This document shows positions 57,913-64,000 of a stretch of DNA of 64,000 bases, piece after piece; within the stretch, counting starts at the first letter, position 1; every line of letters starts with the position of its first letter. The notes under the pieces are model-generated. The model ran no database searches. It had not been told where the DNA came from and saw nothing but the letters and a program-made list of their open reading frames with translations. Origin of the DNA: Streptomyces pluripotens. GTDB taxonomy: Bacteria > Actinomycetota > Actinomycetes > Streptomycetales > Streptomycetaceae. A program made the position numbers and the translations under genes. Location of the stretch: NCBI RefSeq assembly GCF_000802245.2, contig NZ_CP021080.1, positions 3,038,001 to 3,102,000 on the forward strand, given 5' to 3'.

Positions 57913-58052
57913 GAGTCCGGCTCCTGGGAGGGTGAAGGGAACTTCGGCGGCCGTGTGGGGCCGTACAAAGCTACCAACGCGAGGTGGCCACCACAGGTTC
58001 CACCGGTGCCTCCAGGATGCACTGTGGGCCGACTCGGAGAAAGCTGTGCCCC

Positions 58053-58418
58053 ATGGGACTCGATGAGTACGGCGGTGGCCAGGAACCCGCGTCGGATGTG
58101 CTGGTCGTGACGACGAACGACGTACCCGGGTACCGGGTGCAGGAGGTGCTCGGCGAGGTCTTCGGGCTGACCGTGCGCTCCCGGCACCTCGGGAGCCAGA
58201 TCGGCGCCGGGCTGAAGTCGATGATCGGCGGCGAGCTGAAGGGGCTCACCAAGACGCTCGTGCAGACCCGCAACCAGGCCATGGAACGCCTGGTGGCACA
58301 GGCACGCGCACGCGGGGCCAACGGGGTACTCATGTTCCGCTTCGACGTGGCGGAGGCCGCGGACGTCGGCACCGAGGTGTGCGCCTACGGCACGGCGGTG
58401 GTGCTGGCCCGGGAGTGA
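58053..58418 (+). CDS. YbjQ family (DUF74) protein
   Basis: A 121-residue protein of the YbjQ/heavy-metal-binding-like domain family. The core is VLVVTTNDVPGYRVQEVLGEVFGLTVRSRHLGSQIGAGLKSMIGGELKGLTKTLVQTRNQAMERLVAQARARGANGVLMFRFD; the last part AYGTAVVL closes the fold. Members form pentamers; no enzymatic role is established. ATG 58053 lacks a clear Shine-Dalgarno. It stands alone between two minus-strand genes. Confidence 0.92.
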   Translation: MGLDEYGGGQEPASDVLVVTTNDVPGYRVQEVLGEVFGLTVRSRHLGSQIGAGLKSMIGGELKGLTKTLVQTRNQAMERLVAQARARGANGVLMFRFDVAEAADVGTEVCAYGTAVVLARE

Positions 58419-58517
58419 CCCCGTCCGCCCCGGGCCGGGACCGGCCTCCCGCGGCAACCGATCCCGCGGTGCGACCCGTCCCGACCACTCGTGCAGGACG
58501 ACCCGCCGCTTGGCGGC

Positions 58518-58958
58518 TCAGGCGGTGCGACGGTCGGCGTTGATGAGGATCGCGTCACGCAGGTGCTCGGCGAGCCCGGGCCGCATGGCGTCGTAGTACG
58601 CCGTGAAGCGCTCGTCGGAGACGTACATCTCCCCGAGGCACCGGTGCATCTCGTACGGGCACTCGTAGAACCACCTGCTGATGTGCTGCCGGTGTTCCTC
58701 GGCCAAGTCCGTGGCGGCCTCGCTGCCCGCCGGCTCACCCGCGGCCACCAGCGCGACGTACCGCTCGTTCCAGGCGTCGCTCTCGGCCTTGATGCGCTTC
58801 CAGTCCTCCTTGGAGTAGCGGGTGGTACGGCGCTGGGACTCGGTCCACGCCTCGGTGTCCCCCCACCGCTGCTCCGCCTCCTCGGCATATTCCTCGTTGA
58901 AGGGGTCCTGGTCCCCGAAGACCTCGAAACGCTCCTCGGGCGTGAGGTTGATTCCCAT
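58518..58958 (-). CDS. tipA: Internal in-frame product TipAS (thiopeptide-binding)
   Basis: In S. lividans the tipA gene also makes a shorter protein, TipAS, from an internal start. Here the equivalent ATG (58958, MGINLTPEE) has a clean Shine-Dalgarno, ggaggcacgcaag, just upstream, so a 146-residue TipAS is likely produced in excess over TipAL. It would bind and sequester thiopeptides covalently. Confidence 0.75.
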   Translation of the reverse strand: MGINLTPEERFEVFGDQDPFNEEYAEEAEQRWGDTEAWTESQRRTTRYSKEDWKRIKAESDAWNERYVALVAAGEPAGSEAATDLAEEHRQHISRWFYECPYEMHRCLGEMYVSDERFTAYYDAMRPGLAEHLRDAILINADRRTA

Positions 58959-59294
58959 CTTGCGTGCCTCCATGGCGTGCTCCACGGCCGCGGCCATCTT
59001 CTGCAGCTTCTCGATCCGGGCGGTCAACAGTTCGTGCTGGCGGCGCAGGTGCGCGCTCGGGTCACCTCTGCCGGTCTCCAAGTCGTCGAGCAGGACCGCG
59101 ACCTCGTCGAGCGGAAAGCCGAGCTCCCGATAGAACAGGATCTGCTGGAGCCGGTCGAGGTCGGCGTCGTTGTAGCGCCGGTGCCCGGCGTACGTGCGCT
59201 CGCCGGGCACGAGCAGGCCGATCTCGTCGTAGTGGTGCAGGGTACGCACCGTGACCCCGGCAAACCCCGCGACCTGTCCCACGGAGTAGCTCAC
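58518..59294 (-). CDS. tipA: Thiostrepton-induced MerR-type regulator TipA
   Basis: A 258-residue homologue of TipAL. The N-terminal MerR helix-turn-helix (about 1-70) reads SYSVGQVAGFAGVTVRTLHHYDEIGLLVP with the wing GHRRYNDADLDRLQQI. A coiled coil follows (HLRRQHELLTARIEKLQKMAAAVEH). The C-terminal TipAS antibiotic-binding domain starts at residue 113 (MGINLTPEERFEVFGD) and ends CLGEMYVSDERFTAYYDAMRPGLAEHLRDAIL. The Cys used by TipAS to trap thiopeptides is present in the HISRWFYECPYEMHRCLGEM segment. GTG 59294 follows aaggagcgg. It is autoregulated through the operator at 59333-59349. Confidence 0.95.
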   Translation of the reverse strand: MSYSVGQVAGFAGVTVRTLHHYDEIGLLVPGERTYAGHRRYNDADLDRLQQILFYRELGFPLDEVAVLLDDLETGRGDPSAHLRRQHELLTARIEKLQKMAAAVEHAMEARKMGINLTPEERFEVFGDQDPFNEEYAEEAEQRWGDTEAWTESQRRTTRYSKEDWKRIKAESDAWNERYVALVAAGEPAGSEAATDLAEEHRQHISRWFYECPYEMHRCLGEMYVSDERFTAYYDAMRPGLAEHLRDAILINADRRTA

Positions 59295-59323
59295 TTTTCC
59301 GCTCCTTCGGTCGGTACGCCCCC

Positions 59324-59354
59324 ACGTTGCGGCCTCACGCCACGTGAGGTGCAA
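59324..59354 (-). promoter_or_regulatory. tipA promoter with MerR-type operator
   Basis: On the minus strand TTGCAC (-35, 59349-59354) and CAACGT (-10, 59324-59329) are 19 bp apart, the long spacing used by MerR-family promoters. The spacer holds the inverted repeat cctcacg-nnn-cgtgagg (59333-59349). The pattern closely resembles the thiostrepton-inducible ptipA of S. lividans as I remember it. Confidence 0.85.
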
Positions 59355-59359
59355 GTCCG

Positions 59360-59392
59360 GGTCATTCCCGGGGCAAATCGGGGTCGTTCCGG
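59360..59392. repeat. GGTC-R-TTCC repeats upstream of the glutamate decarboxylase gene
   Basis: ggtcattcccgggg (59360-59373) and ggtcgttccgg (59382-59392) are direct copies of a motif that recurs twice just after the gene (60862-60904). They lie 48 bp before the start codon, next to the tipA promoter, and could be an operator. Confidence 0.5.
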
Positions 59393-59439
59393 ATGTTGGG
59401 CCGCCGTCGTCCGCTTATGGTGGCCGAGAGGAGGTCCCC

Positions 59440-60846
59440 ATGGCCCTGCACAAAGGTCCCGCGAAGCACGAAGAGCGGACGATGTCGGTCAACCCGTTCT
59501 TCGGCGAGGCCAACCCCGTCGGCGGCATGACCGAGGCCCCGCCCACACACCGACTGCCCGATGCCCCGCTGCCCCCGTCCACGGCCTACCAGTTGGTCCA
59601 CGACGAGCTGATGCTCGACGGCAACTCCCGGTTGAACCTGGCCACCTTCGTCACCACCTGGATGGAGCCGGAGGCCGCGGTGCTGATGGCGGAGTGCCGG
59701 GACAAGAACATGATCGACAAGGACGAGTACCCGCGCACGGCCGAGCTGGAACGTCGCTGTGTGGCGATGCTCGCCGATCTGTGGAACGCGCCGGACCCGT
59801 CGGCGGCGGTGGGCTGTTCGACGACCGGATCGAGCGAGGCGTGCATGCTCGCCGGAATGGCGCTGAAGCGCCGCTGGGCGACTCGGAACGCTGACCGGTA
59901 CCCGGGCGCGCGGCCCAACCTGGTCATGGGGATCAACGTCCAGGTGTGCTGGGAGAAGTTCTGCAACTTCTGGGAGGTGGAAGCCCGGCAGGTCCCGATG
60001 GAGGGCGACCGCTACCACCTGGCCCCCGAGGCAGCCGCCGAGCTGTGTGACGAGAACACCATCGGGGTCGTCGGCGTCCTCGGCTCGACCTTCGACGGCT
60101 CCTACGAGCCGATCGCGGCGCTGTGCGCGGCACTGGACGACCTCCAGGAGCGCACCGGGCTGGACATCCCGGTGCATGTGGACGGAGCGTCCGGCGCCAT
60201 GGTGGCGCCCTTCCTGGACGAAGATCTGGTGTGGGACTTCCGTCTCCCCCGCGTGGCCTCGATCAACACCTCCGGACACAAGTACGGGCTGGTGTACCCG
60301 GGGGTCGGCTGGGCCCTGTGGCGGGACAGGGAGGCGCTGCCCGAGGAGTTGGTCTTCCGGGTCAACTACCTGGGCGGCGAGATGCCCACCTTCGCGCTGA
60401 ACTTCTCCCGCCCCGGCGCCCAGGTCGTGGCGCAGTACTACTCGTTCCTGCGGCTGGGCCGCGGAGGTTACCGGGCGGTGCAGCAGTCGACGCGGAACGT
60501 GGCACGCTCGCTCGCCGAACGGATCGAGGCGCTCGGCGACTTCCGGCTCCTCACCCGCGGGGACGAACTGCCGGTATTCGCGCTCACCACGGCCGACGAC
60601 GTCAAGGCCTTCGACGTCTACGACGTCTCCCGGCGGCTACGCGAGCACGGCTGGCTGGTGCCTGCGTACACCTTCCCGGCCAACCGTGAGGACCTGTCGG
60701 TGTTGCGGGTCGTGTGCCGCAACGGCTTCTCGCACGACCTGGCCGACCTGTTCATCGACGACCTGTCCCGGCTGCTGCCGGAGCTGCGTCAGCAGCAAGG
60801 ACCGCTGACCGGGGACAGGGCGACGGAGACCGGCTTCCACCACTAG
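59440..60846 (+). CDS. gadB: Glutamate decarboxylase
   Basis: A 468-residue PLP enzyme converting glutamate to GABA while consuming a proton. Conserved parts are LNLATFVTTWMEPEAAVLMAE, VGCSTTGSSEACMLAGMALK, the HVD motif in IPVHVDGASGAMVAPF, and the Schiff-base Lys in INTSGHKYGLVYPGVGW; NFSRPGAQVVAQYYSFLRLG follows. It has about the E. coli GadB length. ATG 59440 has agaggaggt upstream. No GABA antiporter lies beside it. Regulation may involve the repeated motifs on both sides. Confidence 0.96.
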   Translation: MALHKGPAKHEERTMSVNPFFGEANPVGGMTEAPPTHRLPDAPLPPSTAYQLVHDELMLDGNSRLNLATFVTTWMEPEAAVLMAECRDKNMIDKDEYPRTAELERRCVAMLADLWNAPDPSAAVGCSTTGSSEACMLAGMALKRRWATRNADRYPGARPNLVMGINVQVCWEKFCNFWEVEARQVPMEGDRYHLAPEAAAELCDENTIGVVGVLGSTFDGSYEPIAALCAALDDLQERTGLDIPVHVDGASGAMVAPFLDEDLVWDFRLPRVASINTSGHKYGLVYPGVGWALWRDREALPEELVFRVNYLGGEMPTFALNFSRPGAQVVAQYYSFLRLGRGGYRAVQQSTRNVARSLAERIEALGDFRLLTRGDELPVFALTTADDVKAFDVYDVSRRLREHGWLVPAYTFPANREDLSVLRVVCRNGFSHDLADLFIDDLSRLLPELRQQQGPLTGDRATETGFHH

Positions 60847-60861
60847 GAGAATCCGGCCAGT

Positions 60862-60904
60862 GGTCGTTCCCGGGGTGCCACTCGGTCATTCCCGGGGTGC
60901 CGCT
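60862..60904. repeat. 21-bp direct repeats downstream of the glutamate decarboxylase gene
   Basis: Two copies of a 21-bp unit (core ggtcrttcccggggtgcc) occupy 60862-60882 and 60884-60904, with two differences, immediately after the gadB stop. The core matches the motif upstream of gadB. Confidence 0.7.
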
Positions 60905-61048
60905 GACCCATCGCGAAGGGGTTCTCCCGGTCCGGTCATCGCCGCACACGCCCGTGAACGGTTGGCCCTTCCCCCTGAACGGCCACGCGCCCACCGCCGG
61001 GTCACCGGTCAGCCCCTGCGGCCCGGCCGTGGCCGGGCCCGTTCAGCC

Positions 61049-61603
61049 CTAGCCCTGCCCTTGCTGCCCCTCCCGTTCCAGGGCCACCAGCTCGAAGGCG
61101 GTCCTCCCGTCCAGGGACTCACGGATGATGTCGGCGTGGCCGGCGTGCCGGGCCGTCTCCCGGATCAGGTGCAGGCACAACCAGCGCAACGACACCCGGC
61201 CCTGAGGCGGGAACCACGGGTCGGGCGGCAGGGGGAAGGTGTCGTCCAGGGTGGCCACGGACCGGATGAACTTCTCCGTCTCGGCGGCGACCTCTTCCCA
61301 GTACGCCAGCTGCGATGCGACCGTTTCGTCGTCGGCGAGCCGGAAGCACTCGCTCCAGTTCGACTGGTCGCGTTGCACGGCCGGCGGCTCCTGTTTCGCA
61401 CGGGCCACCCAGCCCTGCTCGGTCTCGGCAACGTGCTTGAGCAACCCGCCCAGGGACAGCTCACTGGCGCTGGGACGGGAGCGAGCCTGCTCCTCCGTCA
61501 AGCCGAGCACCGCCCGGCGGATGCCACCACGCTGTTCCTCCAGGAACGACAACAGCGCCCCGCGCTCATCGCCCTGCGCCTCCGTCGGCACGTGAGTGAC
61601 CAT
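61049..61603 (-). CDS. DinB/DUF664 family protein
   Basis: A 184-residue four-helix-bundle protein of the DinB/YfiT superfamily. Characteristic segments are ALLSFLEEQRGGIRRAVLGLTEEQARSRPSASELSLGGLLKHVAETEQGWV and LRWLCLHLIRETARHAGHADIIRESLDG. Likely metal-binding His residues are in LKHVAETE and ETARHAGHAD. Many members are thiol- or metal-dependent transferases, often in bacillithiol/mycothiol chemistry; the specific role here is not predictable. ATG 61603 begins MVTHVPTE. Confidence 0.9.
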   Translation of the reverse strand: MVTHVPTEAQGDERGALLSFLEEQRGGIRRAVLGLTEEQARSRPSASELSLGGLLKHVAETEQGWVARAKQEPPAVQRDQSNWSECFRLADDETVASQLAYWEEVAAETEKFIRSVATLDDTFPLPPDPWFPPQGRVSLRWLCLHLIRETARHAGHADIIRESLDGRTAFELVALEREGQQGQG

Positions 61604-61666
61604 GGCCTACCGCCTTTCGTCGGGTCGGTTCGCCGGGGTCCGTTTCCCCGGCACCGATGACGTTAC

Positions 61667-61701
61667 GGGCTATTGCGGTCAGGTTCTGTCCGCAATAGCC
61701 C
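61667..61701 (-). terminator. Perfect 12-bp hairpin, probably the displaced aldehyde dehydrogenase terminator
   Basis: gggctattgcgg (61667-61678) and ccgcaatagccc (61690-61701) pair perfectly around an 11-nt loop. Without the IS4-like element it would lie about 23 bp after the stop codon of the aldehyde dehydrogenase gene, in the right orientation to end its transcript. Confidence 0.7.
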
Positions 61702-61758
61702 GGCCCTCCCGCACAGGGCTAGATCCAATGCCGTGTAGTTAGCGCTGGGTGTGCATCG

Positions 61759-63118
61759 TCAAGGGGTGCGGGTGGTCAGGATGTCGATGCTGATGGTGCC
61801 CTTGTAGCTGGTCCTGTCGATGGTGCCTCGGGCGTTGTACTTCGAGATGGCCCGTTTGACGACGCGTGGCCGGGTGCGGATGCGCCGGTCGGGCATGAGG
61901 TCGGCCAGGACCCGGCGGCCGATGATGCCGACGAGGTCGACGGCCGTGTCCTTGAAGACGCCTGCGGCTTGGACCAGCAGGTCGCGGGCGGTGTTCAGGG
62001 CGATGGAGAAGCTGGCCCGGTCGGGGTCGGTGTCCGGGCGGATGCCGGTGGCATCCGCCATGGCCAGTCGCAGGACCTGGTAGGTGACCAGCAGTGCGAA
62101 GACTTCCTGCGCGACGCCGGCAGGGGTTTGGGCGCGAAGGACCCGACCGCCCAGGATGGTGGACTTGATCTCCAGGTAGGAGGTCTCGACCTCCCATCGC
62201 TCGTGGTAGAGCCTGATCAGCTCGGCGGCGGGGTGCGTCTGGGAGTCGGTCAGGGTTGTGACGAGACGGTAGGTGGCGGTGCGGCGTCCCTGGGAGGTGC
62301 TGACGGTGATCTCGCAGTCGACGACGCGGACCGCAACGGCGCCGAGCCTGGACAGGTAGGAGCCGTCAGGGAAACGCTGCAGGACCGGCAGCCTGCGGTG
62401 TTCTTTCACGCGGACCAGGACGTGCGCGCCCGTCCCGGTGATCGCCTCAACCAGTGCCTGGACGGCGAAGTTCCGATCCAGCAGAACGATCATGCCCTCG
62501 CGCAGGCTGCGGACCAGGCTCGGTGCATAGAACGTCTCCCCGTTCGCGGTCGGCCCGAACACCGCGTCCAGGACGGTACGGGTGCCGCAGGACACCAGAA
62601 CCAGCAGACGGAGCGAAGGGGTATCCCACCCCGCCGTTGTTGCAGCGGTGCCTGATGAACTCGGCCTGGTTCGCCGGGCTGTCGGGCACAGCCACCAGCG
62701 TGCCGTCGACAGCGCAGACGAGCAGGCCCCGCCACCACGCTCCCACGGTGCCGATCCCGGCGGCCGGTCCCCGCAGCAGGTCGAGCAAGCAGCGCAGCGG
62801 CCCGGTCCCGACCCGCCTGCGGGCCTGCGCCAGCGCGCCGGCCGTCGGAGTTGCTGTCTGCAGTCCTTCCAGACCTGCCGTCAGCCGCTGCCACACCTGC
62901 TGCCAGCCGATCCCGGGGAACAGGACCCCGGCCAGCAGCAGATACACCACCACACGAGAAGGAAGGTCGCGTATCCGCTGCTGTGTCCTGCCGGTCTCGG
63001 ACAACACCTCGTCGACCATCTCGAACGGGACGATCCGCGTTAACTCGCCCAGATGGCCAGGGGCGAACGGCCCCGCGGCAACCGCTACCTCATGAGAAAT
63101 GACAGACTTGGCGTCCAA
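61759..63118 (-). pseudogene. IS4 family transposase, frameshifted
   Basis: The N-terminal part (frame of TTG 63118) reads MDAKSVISHEV and contains the IS4 N-terminal domain (PSRVVVYLLLAGVLFPGIGWQQVW, AVDGTLVAVPDSPANQAEF). It leaves frame near 62614-62622 at tacccctt. The C-terminal part resumes in another frame (SLRLLVLVSCGTRTVLDAVFG) and has the DDE core: LLDRNFAVQALV with the second Asp, and YHERWEVETSYLEIKST with the Glu (Y-x2-RW-x-IE-type motif). One extra base separates the frames. Most likely it is an inactivating mutation or a sequencing error. A TTA codon lies at 63051-63053 (in GELTRIV). Confidence 0.85.
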
Positions 63119-63173
63119 TGGAGCTCCTGCTGAACAGTGATCTTGGTCGACACGGTTCTAGCAGGAGCTCCAT
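63118..63173 (-). promoter_or_regulatory. Hairpin masking the IS4 transposase ribosome-binding site
   Basis: Arms 63118-63131 and 63160-63173 are perfect 14-bp complements with a 28-nt loop. On the minus strand the 3' arm contains the aggag Shine-Dalgarno and reaches the TTG start. Outside read-through transcripts would include both arms and hide the start. Confidence 0.7.
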
Positions 63174-63229
63174 CTCTGCTTCAGGCACCTTGACACAACA
63201 GCTCAGCGCCTAACTACACGGCATTGGGG

Positions 63230-64000
63230 CTAGAACGGGAATCCGCTGCGGCCGTGTTGCACCGAGATCCACTTGATCGTGGTGAATGCCTCCAGCGTCG
63301 TCTCACCATTCAGCCGGCCGATGCCGGAGTGCTTCTCGCCGCCGAAGGGCACCAGCGGCTCATCGTGGACGGTGCCGTCGTTCACGTGGAACATGCCGGT
63401 GTCGATCTGCTTGGCGAAGGCGACACCCCGCTCGACGTCACCCGTGTGGACGGCGCCGCTGAGGCCGTACGGGGTGTCGTTGACGATGCGGACCGCCTCC
63501 TCCTCTCCGTCGAACGGGATGAGGAAGACGACCGGACCGAAGACCTCTTGCTGGAGCAGCGCGGAGCCGGCGGGGACGTCGGTCAGGACACTGGGTTCGA
63601 CCAGGTTGTTGGCCGTGGCGCCGCGTACCAGGGCCGTGGCGCCCTCGGCGAGCGCCTGTTCGACGGTGCCCGAGATCGCGTTCGCTTGCGCGGAGTTGAT
63701 CACTGGGCCGATGACGGTCTGCGGGTCACGCGGGTCTCCGACCTTGAGGGTCCGGACCTTGGCGACGAACTTCTCGGTGAATTCGTCGGCGACGGAGCGG
63801 TCCACGAGGACCCGGTTGGCGGCCATGCAGACCTGCCCCTGGTGGACGAACCGGCTGAAGACCGCCGCGTCCACCGCGTAGTCGACGTCGGCGTCGTCCA
63901 GGACCACCAGTGCGCTGTTGCCCCCGAGTTCGAGTACGGAGCGCTTGAAGTTCGCGGCGCAGACGGTGGCGACGTGCCGTCCGACCTTGTCGGAACCCGT
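63230..64000 (-). CDS. Aldehyde dehydrogenase, 3' part (5' end beyond the window)
   Basis: At least 256 residues of an NAD(P)-dependent aldehyde dehydrogenase; the frame stays open to the edge. The catalytic Glu is in SVLELGGNSALV and the nucleophile Cys in VHQGQVCMAANRVLVD. Further core motifs are VGDPRDPQTVIGPVIN, EVFGPVVFLIPF and GMFHVNDGTVHDEPLVPFGGEKHSGIGR. Sequence details (NDGTVHDEP) are like benzaldehyde/vanillin dehydrogenases that oxidise aromatic aldehydes. The TAG stop lies within the IS4 target duplication, so the protein end is unchanged. Confidence 0.93.
   Translation of the reverse strand, partial: TGSDKVGRHVATVCAANFKRSVLELGGNSALVVLDDADVDYAVDAAVFSRFVHQGQVCMAANRVLVDRSVADEFTEKFVAKVRTLKVGDPRDPQTVIGPVINSAQANAISGTVEQALAEGATALVRGATANNLVEPSVLTDVPAGSALLQQEVFGPVVFLIPFDGEEEAVRIVNDTPYGLSGAVHTGDVERGVAFAKQIDTGMFHVNDGTVHDEPLVPFGGEKHSGIGRLNGETTLEAFTTIKWISVQHGRSGFPF

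Larger units (their letters stand above)
61717..63235. mobile_element. IS4-like insertion sequence (1503 bp) with 8-bp target duplication
   Basis: Both ends begin CCAATGCCGTGTAGTTAG inward (left 61725, right 63227); the first 18 bp are identical, and CGCTG continues after a one-base offset. The flanks are ggctagat (61717-61724) and ggctagaa (63228-63235), an 8-bp duplication with one difference. Inside lie a frameshifted DDE transposase and a 14-bp inverted repeat (63118-63173) at the transposase start. Confidence 0.88.

Overview
This window is chromosomal DNA of a Streptomyces species or a very close relative. It is very GC-rich, many genes start with GTG, and the gene content is typically actinobacterial: Lsr2, the sigE-cseABC operon, a TipA-type regulator and a NadB-NadC-CoaX-PanC block. 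From memory, the gene order follows the S. coelicolor core chromosome from about SCO3349 to SCO3418. The central part also resembles the Mycobacterium tuberculosis clpC1-lsr2-coaX-panC-DUF2520-fol-ftsH-hpt-tilS-ppa block. It is therefore mostly a conserved housekeeping region. The clear accessory DNA is two insertion sequences, each bounded by inverted repeats and a target duplication. I see no tRNA, rRNA, CRISPR or prophage.

Layout. 0-9 kb: Ppx/GppA phosphatase, a Cys-rich protein, a membrane-spanning sigma-like/zinc-finger/BACON chimera, RadA, the c-di-AMP synthase DisA, a secreted or anchored protein, and MutY. 9-12.4 kb: the cell-envelope stress operon sigE-cseA-cseB-cseC. 12.5-16.5 kb: an MFS exporter divergent from its probable TetR repressor across a long inverted repeat, then a secreted M23 peptidase and a secreted HAD phosphatase. 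16.6-23 kb: ClpC, Lsr2, an N-acetyltransferase, a BlaI-like repressor and small proteins. 23-29 kb: a tightly overlapping minus-strand operon for pantothenate, NAD and CoA (DUF2520 protein-panC-nadB-nadC-coaX). 29-32.5 kb: a threonine-aldolase-like lyase and a NarL-type two-component pair. 32.6-34.3 kb: an IS1182-like element. 34.3-41.2 kb: a MidA-type methyltransferase next to an orphan NuoD, two PH-domain proteins, a coiled-coil protein and an esterase. 41.4-43.2 kb: an MprF-like protein behind a likely sigma-E promoter. 43.3-55 kb: the folate genes (folP, folB, folK, folE) with ftsH, hpt, tilS, a DUF2342 metalloprotease, a D-Ala-D-Ala carboxypeptidase and ppa. 55-61.6 kb: a ThrE-type exporter, a DedA protein, a YbjQ-like protein, tipA with its promoter and internal TipAS start, glutamate decarboxylase and a DinB-like protein. 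61.7-63.2 kb: an IS4-like element with a frameshifted transposase, inserted at the stop codon of a partial aldehyde dehydrogenase gene that runs off the window.

How the parts connect. Envelope homeostasis recurs: sigE-cseABC, an MprF-like gene with a candidate sigma-E promoter, the M23 peptidase, the carboxypeptidase, and DisA. Proteolysis is represented by ClpC and FtsH, and a ClgR-like box lies upstream of clpC. The most interesting leads are these: the MidA methyltransferase beside an orphan NuoD, the sigma/BACON membrane chimera, the substituted FtsH Walker A motif, the DUF2520 protein as a possible ketopantoate reductase, TTA codons in both transposases, and an IS4 hairpin that masks the transposase start.
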